64,000 nt of DNA from the NCBI GenBank assembly GCA_020629545.1, contig JAHDDC010000002.1:101403-165402 (forward strand), in the 5' to 3' direction. The notes under the pieces are model-generated. The model made no database searches and was not told the origin of the DNA. It was given only the letters and a program-made list of their open reading frames with translations. How positions within the stretch are numbered: position 1 is the stretch's first letter; each line of letters begins with the position of its first letter. Shown here in pieces: positions 15,938 to 25,276 of this stretch. This DNA is from Hellea sp. Its GTDB lineage: Bacteria > Pseudomonadota > Alphaproteobacteria > Caulobacterales > Maricaulaceae. Both the position numbers and the translations under genes were made by a program.

Positions 15938-16432
15938 TCATGACATAGCTGGCAAGCAGGTATCCATGTCTTCTTTGCGGTAGGCCATTGAAATCCAGTT
16001 GTCGAAATCTTTGGACGCTTTGGGCAAAGGCCGATTGACGGAAAAATGATAATAGCAATTCTCGGCGCGATAAACATAGAAACAGAATGTGCCTTGGACC
16101 GTATCGGGGTCATGATAAGTATAACAAAGCTGCTCATCTTTTACGACATAGTCGCCGATAATCGTAAAATTGATATGCCCGCGATGACTATAAGTGCTTT
16201 TATTATTGTCGTCGTGATATTCAGTAAATGTAACGGGCGGGCGCTTGTTAATCACATCATCTAGATAGGTCGCGTAATTGCCTTCCATTGTTTTGTTTTG
16301 ATAGGCGTTCAAAATCTGATCGCCTTTCAACTGGACAAATTTCCCCGGATCATTTTCGGCAGGTAATGTGTCCTGAGCCGATGCGGTCATCGCGAATAAT
16401 ACCGAACCTGCTATCAAAAATAAGTTACGCAT
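15938..16432 (-). CDS. Exported cysteine-containing protein, tandem paralog 2
   Basis: A 164-residue protein from the ATG at 16432, which shares a base with the stop of the preceding gene (TAATG), so translation is coupled. A signal peptide (MRNLFLIAGSVLFAMTASAQ) leads a mature domain with four cysteines in the pattern LC, FCF, NC and a C-terminal CLPAMS. It is clearly related to its upstream neighbour by the shared blocks GD-LN, E-HDD-K-TY, LC-Y and NCYY. I do not recognise the family with confidence; some resemblance to rhizobial DUF995-type proteins is possible. Function unknown. Confidence 0.7.
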   Translation of the reverse strand: MRNLFLIAGSVLFAMTASAQDTLPAENDPGKFVQLKGDQILNAYQNKTMEGNYATYLDDVINKRPPVTFTEYHDDNNKSTYSHRGHINFTIIGDYVVKDEQLCYTYHDPDTVQGTFCFYVYRAENCYYHFSVNRPLPKASKDFDNWISMAYRKEDMDTCLPAMS

Positions 16433-16896
16433 TAGCTCACCATCGCTTCGCAATTGGGTTCTTCCCCGGCTTTTACACTACGGGCCGTCCAGTAATCACG
16501 ATCAATTTCAAACCCATATTCAGGAATATTGTTATTATAGTAATAGAAACAATTCCCGACTTTATATACTCTGAAACATCCGCCGGGCATGCTTCCACCT
16601 GGATACTCAAAACATAGCAGATTACGGCGGATGGACCATAATCCGTTAACCGGTTTTCCGTCTCCCTCAACGTAGGTGACTTTACTATCGTCATGATGGG
16701 TTTCAGTATAAAAACGTTGAGGTTCGCCATCCGGTGAAAAATTATACGCCCCGTCATGGGTCGTATTCAAAAACGAATTTAACAGAGTGTCTCCCGTTAT
16801 TCGCAAAGCGTGCTTGCGAATGTCAGTGTCCTGGCTTTGAGCGTTGGCATTGCCGATCGCGAATAATATCAGTGCAATTGATGAAAATAGGCGCAT
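16432..16896 (-). CDS. Exported cysteine-containing protein, tandem paralog 1
   Basis: A 154-residue protein from the ATG at 16896; a GTG two codons upstream is also open. The signal peptide (MRLFSSIALILFAIGNANAQ) is followed by a domain with ITGDTLLNSFLNTTHDG, HHDDSKVTYVEGDG, LLCFEYPGGSMPGGCFRVY and GNCFYYYN, and it ends PNCEAMVS. The four cysteines match those of the downstream paralog, suggesting two conserved disulfides. Probably a periplasmic small beta-rich protein. Product of a tandem duplication with considerable divergence; function unknown. Confidence 0.7.
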   Translation of the reverse strand: MRLFSSIALILFAIGNANAQSQDTDIRKHALRITGDTLLNSFLNTTHDGAYNFSPDGEPQRFYTETHHDDSKVTYVEGDGKPVNGLWSIRRNLLCFEYPGGSMPGGCFRVYKVGNCFYYYNNNIPEYGFEIDRDYWTARSVKAGEEPNCEAMVS

Positions 16897-16988
16897 GGTC
16901 ACTAAATAACATATTTGGAAGCAATGACCATTGTATTTTACAGGTCTCTATAGATGACAAGGCTGAAGTCTTGCCCTAAAGGACACTT

Positions 16989-17309
16989 ATGACTGACGAA
17001 CAAAGCCATCGTAAAGACAGTGTCTCTCAGCGTAGATTTAAGAGATATCACCGAGCCAATGATCGCCGAAGACGGGCGGAACAACAGGATAGCCAATTTT
17101 TCCGGGCGGTTTTCTCTCTAGCAGGAGTAGCGGGCGCGCTGGCTATTGGGTTGGCTGTTTTTGGGATGACGGGGGGGCGTTTTGATCCGGCCGCCATGGA
17201 CCATATGTTGGCCCCATGGATGGGGCCTTTATCGAGGTTGGAGGCTATTGGAATCCTGTTTGTTATACTGGTTGGCGGCCTGTATTTTTGGCGCATCAGA
17301 AAACGGTAA
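16989..17309 (+). CDS. Small two-helix membrane protein, unknown
   Basis: A 106-residue protein with a highly basic cytoplasmic N-terminus (RRFKRYHRANDRRRRAEQQ), two hydrophobic helices (about 37-60 and 82-101) and a basic RIRKR tail. I do not recognise it. It is transcribed toward asd, 106 bp away, and divergent from the paralogous exported proteins. Confidence 0.55.
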   Translation: MTDEQSHRKDSVSQRRFKRYHRANDRRRRAEQQDSQFFRAVFSLAGVAGALAIGLAVFGMTGGRFDPAAMDHMLAPWMGPLSRLEAIGILFVILVGGLYFWRIRKR

Positions 17310-17415
17310 TCTTCGGTAAGATAGCCCCTTTTTAACATAGACTCAGAATAGAATTTCGCTTAAACGCAGCCCTCGCTTTTATGCGCGCAAATTTTTATCT
17401 TTTTAGGAGGCCATT

Positions 17416-18444
17416 ATGGGAATTTCTTTCGCAATCGTCGGTGCAACCGGTAACGTCGGAACAGAAATGCTCACGATTTTGGCCGAGAGCGATTTAGACG
17501 TCGGCACAGTCTACGCTGTCGCAAGCCGTCGTTCGGTTGGGCGCGAAGTCAGTTTTGGTGACGAGACAATAAAATGCCATGATCTTGAAACCTTTGACTT
17601 CTCAAAAGTAGATATCGCTCTCATGAGTGCTGGCGGGTCTGTATCCAAGGAATGGTCACCAAAAATTGCTGCGGCAGGTGCTATCGTCATCGATAACTCG
17701 TCGGCCTGGCGTATGGACCCTGACGTGCCTTTGGTTGTTCCAGAAGTTAATGCGGACGATGTCAAAGACTTCCATAAGAAGGGAATTATCGCCAATCCGA
17801 ATTGCTCAACCATTCAAATGGTTGTGGCCCTCAAGCCGCTTCATGATCGTGCCAAGATCAAGCGCGTTGTTGTTTCGACCTATCAATCAGTCTCTGGCGG
17901 CGGAAAGAAAAATATGGACGAACTTTGGCTTCAAACCAAAGGCATATATTCCAATGATGAACTAAAGCCTCATAACTTCACGAAACAGATCGCTTTTAAT
18001 GTCATCCCGCATATTGATGTATTTATGGATGGTGGTGACACGAAAGAAGAATGGAAAATGAAGGCCGAGACTATGAAAATCTTGGACCCGAAAATCAAGG
18101 TGACAGCGACATGCGTGCGGGTTCCGACCTTTGTGGGTCATGCTGAAGCCGTGAATATCGAATTTGAAAATGAATTATCAGCGGAAGAAGCCCGTTCAAT
18201 ATTGCGTGAAAGCCCTGGCTTGATGGTTGTCGATAAGCGTGAAGATGGTGGCTATATTACACCGGTTGAATGTGTTGGTGAGTTTGCAACTTTTGTCTCC
18301 AGAATTCGAGAAGACAGCACGCAGGACAATACGCTCAATATGTGGGTAGTCTCAGACAACCTCCGAAAAGGCGCGGCTCTGAATACAGTTCAGATTGCTG
18401 AGTGTCTGGTTAATCGAGGTCTTTTGAAAGCTCAGACGGCTTAA
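17416..18444 (+). CDS. asd: Aspartate-semialdehyde dehydrogenase
   Basis: A 342-residue protein starting behind AGGAGG. NADP-binding GATGNVGTEML is at residues 10-20, the catalytic cysteine Cys130 is in NPNCSTIQM, and the QSVSGGGKKNMDEL and RVPTFVGHAEAVNIE blocks are typical. It reduces aspartyl phosphate to aspartate semialdehyde, the branch point to lysine/diaminopimelate, threonine and methionine. Single gene, nearly abutting the convergent phosphatase gene. Confidence 0.96.
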   Translation: MGISFAIVGATGNVGTEMLTILAESDLDVGTVYAVASRRSVGREVSFGDETIKCHDLETFDFSKVDIALMSAGGSVSKEWSPKIAAAGAIVIDNSSAWRMDPDVPLVVPEVNADDVKDFHKKGIIANPNCSTIQMVVALKPLHDRAKIKRVVVSTYQSVSGGGKKNMDELWLQTKGIYSNDELKPHNFTKQIAFNVIPHIDVFMDGGDTKEEWKMKAETMKILDPKIKVTATCVRVPTFVGHAEAVNIEFENELSAEEARSILRESPGLMVVDKREDGGYITPVECVGEFATFVSRIREDSTQDNTLNMWVVSDNLRKGAALNTVQIAECLVNRGLLKAQTA

Positions 18445-18446
18445 AT

Positions 18447-20195
18447 CTATCCCAGCCCGTGGAAGAGGGCGCGCTGTTTAATATTCAAACCAGACGCGCC
18501 AGAAAATTTCAGACTATTTCCGTCAGGCACGATATCGAACTTAGCGGTTTCAAAAATTGAATATTCTTGGTCTCGAACTGTATCTACACCGATCATTCGC
18601 GCAACGCCTCGTTTCGGGGTGAGGGTTAAATCGATGAAGCCTTGCGTTGTTGGGTCATAAAATCGGACGTCCTCATTGGCTTGTGTCACGAGTAGCGCAT
18701 AATCACTGGCCGCATCGCCAATGACATCTCCAGTGGTCTCAGATGAAACAGACGTTGTGCCAAGCTCGACTCCCATTTTATCGCCGGGTTCATTGGTCAG
18801 ATCATTGGCCCAAAATTCGTGTGAATCCCCAGTGAGAACCAGCATGTCGTTAACGCCAGCAGAACTCAAAGCTCCGTAAAACCTTTCGCGCGCCACCGGA
18901 TACCCATCCCAACAATCAGGATAAAGCGGTAATTGTAAGGGCGATAGCATGAGCTTTTTATATAAAACATCCGCATACCTGTCGGCACTTCTCACCTCTT
19001 CGGGATCAAAATATGGTGTCATGTCCGGGGAATTCATTTTGCCTATCAGCACCTGATTAACGAGTATTCTCCATGGCTTATTGGCCTTTTTTGATTTTGC
19101 GAATGTGTCGACGATCCAGTCTTGTTGAAGTTTTCCTAAGATTTCGCGGCTTGGATCATTAAGAATATCTCGTTTGAATTTCTCAGCACCGCCGTCTTCC
19201 ATTAGCTCATCGAAATAGGTTTCAAATTCGAAAGACTCGCTTCGTGCCATAAGTCGAGTTTCCACGGCCGCGAGAGTTATCAGGTCACCCCATTCAAAAC
19301 TGCGAAATAAATGTTCGCGTGTTAATCCAGCCTTGGGATCTCGAATAGGCATCCATTCGTAATAGGCGCGCATGGCAGCCTGTTTACGGTCTTCCCACGG
19401 GCCTTCAGTTTCCGGATCGTGATTCTGAGCGCCACCTGTCCAGCTATCATTACTGCTTTCATGGTCATCCCAGATTGAAATCATAGGCATTTGAGCGGTT
19501 ACGGCCTGCAATGATGGATCGGTTCTATATTGACCATGCCGGATACGATAATCATCCAATGAGACGACCTCATGGCTAGGTTCGTGAATGCGGCCCTGCT
19601 TTTGGAGCTCGGCATTTCCATAATATTCAGCCCCATATTCGTAAAAATAGTCGCCAAGATGTAAGAGTGCATCAAACGAGGCGTCACTGTCTTTCTGTCT
19701 GCGAGCGATATGGTCATAAATGTTGAAATAACCGTGTTGCCAATTCGCACATGATACCACCGCAAATCGAGCTTCAGGAACTTTCCCTTTAGGCAATGTT
19801 CGGGTTTTACCGATTGGCGATAAATTCTCGCCTGAATTGAAGCGGTAATAGTACCACTCACCAGCGCCTAGGCCTGCGGCGTCGACTTTTACAGTCCAGT
19901 TACGTGCCGCAGATGTTTGAAAAGATCCGGAAGCGATGAGCTCATCAAAATTCTCTGTTTTAGACATTTCCCAATTGACATTTAAACTCGAAACACTTGG
20001 GTCATCGGGCGTGATCCGCGTCCAGAGTATGACACGGTCAGACAAGGGATCGCCACTGGCGACCCCATGAGCGAAAGCGCCGGTTAGCGACGCACGCTTG
20101 GAACTATGACGAATGGAAGTTTTGGCCTTGCAGGCACTGGCAGTTCCGCCAAGAATAAGGGCGACGGCCGCGCGGCGATTGAGAAATGTGTCCAT
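18447..20195 (-). CDS. PhoD-type alkaline phosphatase/phosphodiesterase, exported
   Basis: A 582-residue protein with a twin-arginine-like leader (LNRRAAVALILGGTASAC) and the PhoD architecture: an N-terminal domain beginning FAHGVASGDPLSDRVILWTRI and a metallophosphatase core with VSCANWQHGYFNIY, LLHLGDYFYEYG, WDDHESSNDSW and MLVLTGDSHEFWA supplying metal ligands. Such enzymes release phosphate from mono- and diesters outside the cytoplasm, using Ca2+/Fe3+. It lies 57 bp downstream of the phosphomannomutase gene on the same strand. No Pho box was identified. Confidence 0.88.
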   Translation of the reverse strand: MDTFLNRRAAVALILGGTASACKAKTSIRHSSKRASLTGAFAHGVASGDPLSDRVILWTRITPDDPSVSSLNVNWEMSKTENFDELIASGSFQTSAARNWTVKVDAAGLGAGEWYYYRFNSGENLSPIGKTRTLPKGKVPEARFAVVSCANWQHGYFNIYDHIARRQKDSDASFDALLHLGDYFYEYGAEYYGNAELQKQGRIHEPSHEVVSLDDYRIRHGQYRTDPSLQAVTAQMPMISIWDDHESSNDSWTGGAQNHDPETEGPWEDRKQAAMRAYYEWMPIRDPKAGLTREHLFRSFEWGDLITLAAVETRLMARSESFEFETYFDELMEDGGAEKFKRDILNDPSREILGKLQQDWIVDTFAKSKKANKPWRILVNQVLIGKMNSPDMTPYFDPEEVRSADRYADVLYKKLMLSPLQLPLYPDCWDGYPVARERFYGALSSAGVNDMLVLTGDSHEFWANDLTNEPGDKMGVELGTTSVSSETTGDVIGDAASDYALLVTQANEDVRFYDPTTQGFIDLTLTPKRGVARMIGVDTVRDQEYSIFETAKFDIVPDGNSLKFSGASGLNIKQRALFHGLG

Positions 20196-20252
20196 AGGGC
20201 CGTTATAAACGGCCCATTGAAAAGGTAAAGGCGACGGCGCTATTCAGCCGGA

Positions 20253-21773
20253 TCAGATTTTCTGATCATATTCACCGATTTCGTCATATTTAGCGAGACG
20301 GGCTTCTATCTCGCGGAACATGCCGGTTTTATTCTCTTCTGATGTCGGGCTTTCAACAACAACGACAAGGTTTGGCGTATTGGAACTTGCGCGAACAAGA
20401 CCCCAGGTTCCATCTTCAAGGACAACGCGGACACCGTTCACCGTATTACAGTCTTTGATTTTCTGGCCCATGATCGTTCCGCCAGAGGCTTTGAGGTCTT
20501 CATATTCTTTGACAACCCGATCAACCACGCCGTATTTTTCCTCATCAGCACAATAAGGCGACATTGTCGGAGACCCCCATGTTTTGGGTAGATCTCGGCG
20601 AAGATCCGCCATGGATTTATCAGGATTACGATCCAGCATCTGCAAAATTGCAATGGCGGACAAAATCCCGTCATCATAACCACGCCCAATAGGATTGTTG
20701 AAGAAATAGTGCCCGGACTTTTCAAAGCCGACCAATGCGCCAATTTCTTTGGACCGGCGCTTAATGTAGCTATGGCCCGTTTTATAGTAATCGGTTTTGG
20801 CCCCGTTCGCGACCAGCTTCGGGTCGGTCAAATATAGACCGGTTGATTTAACATCGGCCACAAACTGCGCATTTGGATAAAGATCTGAGAGATCACGGGC
20901 GAGCATAACGCCAACCTTGTCCGCAAATATTTCCTCGCCTTCATTGTCAACAACACCGCAACGATCGCCATCACCGTCAAAACCAACGGCAATATCTGCG
21001 CCGTGTTCCAGTACAGCATCACGCATGGCGTGAAGCATTTTCATGTCTTCCGGGTTCGGATTATAGGCTGGAAATGTATAATCAAGATTACAATTAATCG
21101 GAATGACTTCGGCACCGATTTTATCCAAAACATGCGGCGCGAAAGCTCCAGCGGTTCCGTTGCCGCAGGCCGCTACGACTTTGATTTTGTTTTTAAGCTT
21201 AACGCCTTTGGCCAGATCATTCATATAAAGTTCGCGGACGCCTTCCACAAATTGGTATCCTCCGCCGCCGCGCGCAATAGATTCGCCGTTCAGAACGATT
21301 TGCTTAAGCCGGCTCATCTCATCAGGGCCGAATGTCAGCGGAGCCTCAATCCCCATTTTGACGCCAGTCCAGCCGTTAGAGTTATGCGATGCCGTGACCA
21401 TAGCCACACCAGGACAATCCAGCGCGAACTGCGCAAAATAAGCCATAGGAGAGAGGGCCATGCCGATATCTAGAACTTCGACACCAGCATTCATCAAGCC
21501 CACGATCAAGGCTTGCTTAATGGATAAGGAATAATGCCTGAAATCGTGCCCGACAACGATTTTCGGCTGTATTCCGCGTTCATACATCAGTGTCCCGAGA
21601 CCCTCACCGAGGGCTTGAATGCCGTACAAATTGATCTCTGGATCTTTCTCGTGTCCGGGAATTCCGAACCACCAACGCGCATCATATTCGCGAAACCCAG
21701 TGGGTTTCACAACGGCGCGATTTTCGAATTCAAGTGTATTAGGTTTAATATTAGCTGCAGGCTTATTTGACAT
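20253..21773 (-). CDS. Phosphomannomutase/phosphoglucomutase
   Basis: A 506-residue alpha-D-phosphohexomutase. The phosphoserine loop is TASHNSNGW with Ser129, the Mg-binding loop is VGFDGDGDRCGVV and the sugar-binding loop includes GFEKSGHYFF. It interconverts hexose 1- and 6-phosphates for GDP-mannose or UDP-glucose pathways. Four domains and length match AlgC/ManB-type enzymes. It follows kpsF (127-bp gap) and a glycosyltransferase, suggesting a role in surface polysaccharide or LPS precursor supply. Confidence 0.92.
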   Translation of the reverse strand: MSNKPAANIKPNTLEFENRAVVKPTGFREYDARWWFGIPGHEKDPEINLYGIQALGEGLGTLMYERGIQPKIVVGHDFRHYSLSIKQALIVGLMNAGVEVLDIGMALSPMAYFAQFALDCPGVAMVTASHNSNGWTGVKMGIEAPLTFGPDEMSRLKQIVLNGESIARGGGGYQFVEGVRELYMNDLAKGVKLKNKIKVVAACGNGTAGAFAPHVLDKIGAEVIPINCNLDYTFPAYNPNPEDMKMLHAMRDAVLEHGADIAVGFDGDGDRCGVVDNEGEEIFADKVGVMLARDLSDLYPNAQFVADVKSTGLYLTDPKLVANGAKTDYYKTGHSYIKRRSKEIGALVGFEKSGHYFFNNPIGRGYDDGILSAIAILQMLDRNPDKSMADLRRDLPKTWGSPTMSPYCADEEKYGVVDRVVKEYEDLKASGGTIMGQKIKDCNTVNGVRVVLEDGTWGLVRASSNTPNLVVVVESPTSEENKTGMFREIEARLAKYDEIGEYDQKI

Positions 21774-21900
21774 GTGAAGCAGTCCCTTGAAAATTTGAAC
21801 CAGTTTAAATCATAAGTTTTAAGGATTCGTGACAGGTATGGTTATAGAATATGAGATGGTAAACAACGCACAATGAATGTAATTCGTTTTCTGCCTTTGA

Positions 21901-22854
21901 CTATGCCAGTCCGGCCCGTAGGAAGTCGTGCAAATGAACCAATCCTATGGCGCGTTCATTATCGACGACAAACATTTGCATAATCTTTTGCTCTCCGCCC
22001 GTCATTCGCCGCAGAACATCTGCGGCGAGTTCATCGACCCGCGCAATCTTTGGATCCCGCGTCATGATTTCATCAGGCGTTGCGGTTGAAAGCTGCTTAA
22101 GGTTTCGGCGGATATCGCCATCCGTAATCATGCCGACCAATTTGCCACCTTGTGTAATACCCGCACAGCCAAACCCTTTTTCCGACAACACACCCAAAAC
22201 ATCATCAAGATTGGCGTCCTGATCAATAAGGGGAAGTGCGTCGTCTTTATGCATGAGATCACCGACCGTAGCGAGTGAGGCTCCCAGTGCGCCGCCAGGG
22301 TGAAAGGTTTTAAAATCCCTTGCTGTAAAACCTTTAGCTTCAAGTAGGGCGACTGCAAGCGCATCTCCGAGCGCGATTTGCAAAGTGGTCGAGGTTGTCG
22401 GTGCGCGAGTTTCTGCGCAAGCTTCCGGTGCATCGGGCAGGGCGAGGATATGATTTGCCGCGCGGCCTAACGTGCTGTCCTTGTGTATTGTCATCGCAAT
22501 CAGCTTCACTGAAAATCGGCGGCAATAGCCAATTATATCCGCTAGCTCTTTAGTTTCTCCTGAGCGCGAGAGCGCAATGACGGCGTCATCTTGGCCGATC
22601 ATGCCCATATCTCCATGACTGGCTTCTGTTGGATGGACATAGCTGGCCGAGCTGCCGGTCGAGGCCAGGGTTGCTGCGATTTTTCGAGCTACGTGCCCAC
22701 TTTTTCCAACACCGGTCAGTATTATGCGGCCTTTCAGATCTCGTAGCAATTCGATAACGGCCCCAAATTCACCTGATAGGCTATCAGATAATTCTTTGAG
22801 AGCTTTGGTTTCGATGGCTAACACACGCTGCGCGGCTTTGATGTGAGTACTCAT
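21901..22854 (-). CDS. kpsF: Arabinose-5-phosphate isomerase (KpsF/GutQ family)
   Basis: A 317-residue protein with an N-terminal SIS domain (ILTGVGKSGHVARKIAATLAS, HPTEASHGDMGMI, ALSRSGETKE) and two C-terminal CBS domains (about residues 200-315). It converts ribulose 5-phosphate to arabinose 5-phosphate, the first step to KDO for LPS. Its first codon overlaps the upstream glycosyltransferase by 4 bp (translational coupling), in line with an LPS/polysaccharide role. Confidence 0.93.
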   Translation of the reverse strand: MSTHIKAAQRVLAIETKALKELSDSLSGEFGAVIELLRDLKGRIILTGVGKSGHVARKIAATLASTGSSASYVHPTEASHGDMGMIGQDDAVIALSRSGETKELADIIGYCRRFSVKLIAMTIHKDSTLGRAANHILALPDAPEACAETRAPTTSTTLQIALGDALAVALLEAKGFTARDFKTFHPGGALGASLATVGDLMHKDDALPLIDQDANLDDVLGVLSEKGFGCAGITQGGKLVGMITDGDIRRNLKQLSTATPDEIMTRDPKIARVDELAADVLRRMTGGEQKIMQMFVVDNERAIGLVHLHDFLRAGLA

Positions 22855-23867
22855 GAGCTCGTCTTATCAGCTTTGTCAAATATTGCCAGCTTGGGGATGC
22901 GCCGTCGATAGACCTTTCGCGGAGACCAGGTTAGAACGCGCATCAGCGAGAAAAGAGAGACGTTGCGCCTAGCTCGCCCGCCTCCGGGGTATTTAAAAAA
23001 ACCATCCCGCATACCTCGAAAGGTCGGCTTAAAGCGACCCTTACGAAATATAGACCAGGTCAGAGTAAAAAGATTGGTCGCAATATGAGCCGGAAGCAGA
23101 ACCGGCAAAACTATTCGCGGTGTATTTTTTAGAAATGTCCAGACACGGTTACGCGTCCCATAGTAAACTGCGAAGTCAGACGCGCGTCCGGATATACCCG
23201 AACTGACATGATCAACGATGGCTAGATTGTTTTGCAGGCAAATACCACCGGCGCGCCGCATCCTATAAGCCATATCGACGTCCTCGTGATAGGTGAAAAA
23301 GCGTTCATCAAATCCCCCAAGCCTGTTGAAGGTCGTACGGTGGTATAACGCCGCGGCTCCGCAAGGTCCAAAGACCTCCTGTTGGTCAGGTATGGGATAG
23401 GCGCTGTTGGGATGTCCACAGCCAGCGCGATAGGCCAATCCAAAAACGTGATAGCAATCACCAAGACCGTCAAGGACATCGTTTTCCAATGCCATATTCT
23501 GGCGCGATCCTGCCATAGTTACGTTTTTGCCTATTTCCGGGGTTTGCAATAGAACTTCAAGCCAATCAGTTCGTGCAAAAGCGTCCGGATTTAATAGGGC
23601 GATCCATTTGCTACGCGCCTTCTTGGCGCCGATATTATTGGCCCTCGCAAACCCAGTATTTTCACCAAGTTCGATAATCTCAAATCGCTCGTCCAGCTCA
23701 GGTAGGTTTTCGATAGAGCCATCGGTTGAGCCATTGTCAATAATGAAACATTCGAAGCGGGCTTCGCTTTGTGCCAAAACACTTTCGATGCAGCGATTAA
23801 TATATTTACCGCCATTATAGTTGACGACAATAATACTGGCTTTTGGAATGGGACCTTCACTATCCAT
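22851..23867 (-). CDS. Family 2 glycosyltransferase
   Basis: A 338-residue protein with the GT-A start SIIVVNYNGGKYINRCIESVL, FIIDNGSTDGS, ALLNPDAFAR and EDVDMAYRMRRAG, the classical GT2 nucleotide-sugar and base-binding blocks. It resembles rhamnosyl- or galactofuranosyl-type transferases of O-antigen or exopolysaccharide synthesis; donor and acceptor cannot be read from sequence. No membrane helices, though the C-terminal part is basic and could attach peripherally. First gene of the unit with kpsF. Confidence 0.88.
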   Translation of the reverse strand: MDSEGPIPKASIIVVNYNGGKYINRCIESVLAQSEARFECFIIDNGSTDGSIENLPELDERFEIIELGENTGFARANNIGAKKARSKWIALLNPDAFARTDWLEVLLQTPEIGKNVTMAGSRQNMALENDVLDGLGDCYHVFGLAYRAGCGHPNSAYPIPDQQEVFGPCGAAALYHRTTFNRLGGFDERFFTYHEDVDMAYRMRRAGGICLQNNLAIVDHVSSGISGRASDFAVYYGTRNRVWTFLKNTPRIVLPVLLPAHIATNLFTLTWSIFRKGRFKPTFRGMRDGFFKYPGGGRARRNVSLFSLMRVLTWSPRKVYRRRIPKLAIFDKADKTSS

Positions 23868-23905
23868 GGATTTTTCCTAGAGCAAGGCTGGCGAAATTGA
23901 AAACA

Positions 23906-23931
23906 ATAAAAAAGGCCCATATGGGCCTTTT
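23906..23931 (-). terminator. Rho-independent terminator of the atp F0 operon
   Basis: AAAGGCCC (23930-23923 on the reverse strand), loop ATAT, then GGGCCTTT and further T. It lies 24 bp after the atpF stop and before the start of the glycosyltransferase gene. Confidence 0.88.
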
Positions 23932-23954
23932 GAAAACCAATCATTTGTTTGGCC

Positions 23955-24473
23955 CTAATTCAAAGCCTTGCCTAATCCGGCAATACCTTCTTTGACCATG
24001 CTGGTATGATCGGATGAACTAAGATTGCTTTTAAGCAAGTCCTCAGCGCCTGAAACAGCTAGCTCTGCTGCGCGCGCCCGAACTTCTGAAAGGGCTTTTT
24101 TCTCAGCATTCGCTATTTTGGCTTCTGCCTGAGCCGCACGGCGTTCAAGACGGTTTTTGAGGTCCGCCCGTGAGCGTGCGGCCATGGACTCTGCGTCTTT
24201 GCGGGCTTGCTGAATGATGTCTTCGGCTTGATCTTCAGCTTCTTTTTGTTTGCGCTGGTAAGACGCTAACAGGGCTTGCGCTTCTTCGCGCAAGCGCCGT
24301 GCTTCATCCAGGTCAGCTTGGATTTTAACCGCGCGTTCATCAAGGGCTGCGCCCATGGCTTTGAAAGCCCCTTTCCAGAGCAAAACCAGAAGAAACAGGA
24401 TCACGCAAACCGCAACCCAAAAAGTCGGATCAAGATAAAAAGGCGTACCCGGTGCCGATGCCATGATAGTCAT
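23955..24473 (-). CDS. atpF: ATP synthase F0 subunit b
   Basis: A 172-residue protein: one N-terminal membrane helix (FWVAVCVILFLLVLLWKGAF) followed by a long charged coiled coil (EARRLREEAQALLASYQRKQ). It forms half of the b/b' peripheral stalk that holds F1 to F0. It is the last gene of the operon, 9 bp after the b' gene. The F1 genes are not in the window, as expected for alphaproteobacteria, where F0 and F1 operons are separate. Confidence 0.93.
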   Translation of the reverse strand: MTIMASAPGTPFYLDPTFWVAVCVILFLLVLLWKGAFKAMGAALDERAVKIQADLDEARRLREEAQALLASYQRKQKEAEDQAEDIIQQARKDAESMAARSRADLKNRLERRAAQAEAKIANAEKKALSEVRARAAELAVSGAEDLLKSNLSSSDHTSMVKEGIAGLGKALN

Positions 24474-24482
24474 GCCGTAATC

Positions 24483-25001
24483 CTAACCGTTCAAAATCTT
24501 TTTGAGCTGGGCAGCTGTTGGAGCTTTCCCTGTAAACTTCTTGACGATGTCACTCGCGACGTCTCTGGCAATATTATCGATATTGGACAGAGCTTTGGTG
24601 CGAATGTCAGCAATTCTGGCTTCGGACTTTTCAGCCTGAGCCGCAGCTTCTTGGTCTGCTGCTGTGATCTCACGCTCGATCTCTTCATTGATTGATGAGC
24701 GGGTTGATTCAGCGACATTGTGAGCTTTGGCCTTGGCATCAGCAAGTACACGCTCATATGCTTTCTCGGCTTCCTCAGCTTCGCGTTGCATGCGCGACGC
24801 TGTATCGAGGTCGTCTGCGATCCGGCCGTGTCGATCAGAAATCGTATTTCCAATCTTTGGCAGAATAAATTTTGACAACACGAAATAGAGAAGGCCAAAC
24901 GTTATGACGAGCCAGGTTATCTGGCTCGAGAACGTTCCAATATCAAATTGGGGGAGGCCCGCTGAAGCGACTTCACCGCCTTGAGTTTTTTCACCCGCCA
25001 T
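24483..25001 (-). CDS. atpG: ATP synthase F0 subunit b'
   Basis: A 172-residue paralog of subunit b with an N-terminal helix (ITWLVITFGLLYFVLSKFILPKI preceded by a polar 25-residue tail) and the b' block PKIGNTISDRHGRIADDLD, then coiled coil. Paired b and b' subunits are typical of alphaproteobacteria and photosynthetic bacteria. Located between atpE and atpF; the gene is called atpF' or atpG in different genomes. Confidence 0.92.
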   Translation of the reverse strand: MAGEKTQGGEVASAGLPQFDIGTFSSQITWLVITFGLLYFVLSKFILPKIGNTISDRHGRIADDLDTASRMQREAEEAEKAYERVLADAKAKAHNVAESTRSSINEEIEREITAADQEAAAQAEKSEARIADIRTKALSNIDNIARDVASDIVKKFTGKAPTAAQLKKILNG

Positions 25002-25027
25002 GGGATCAATCCTTTGTTAAGATCAAT

Positions 25028-25252
25028 TTATCCGTAAAGAATAATCATCGCTAGAACAAAGCCGAACAGGCCGGTTGCTTCACAAAGCGCAAATCCAAGC
25101 AAGAGGTTGGTCCGCTGACCAGCTGCTGCTGACGGGTTGCGAAGTGAGCCGGAAAGATAGTTGGCAAAGATGTTACCAATACCGATACCCGCACCGATCA
25201 GAGCCATGCCTGCGAGGCCGGCGCCGATATATTTTGCTGCTTCTGCTTCCAT
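25028..25252 (-). CDS. atpE: ATP synthase F0 subunit c
   Basis: A 74-residue two-helix hairpin protein: glycine-rich helix 1 (YIGAGLAGMALIGAGIGIGN), the polar loop LRNPSAAAGQ and helix 2 with the proton-carrying glutamate in ALCEATGLFGF. It forms the rotating c-ring. AAGGAG precedes the start. No sodium-type ligand set is evident, so proton coupling is expected. Confidence 0.96.
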   Translation of the reverse strand: MEAEAAKYIGAGLAGMALIGAGIGIGNIFANYLSGSLRNPSAAAGQRTNLLLGFALCEATGLFGFVLAMIILYG

Positions 25253-25276
25253 TTGAGTTCTCCTTAGATAATGGAA

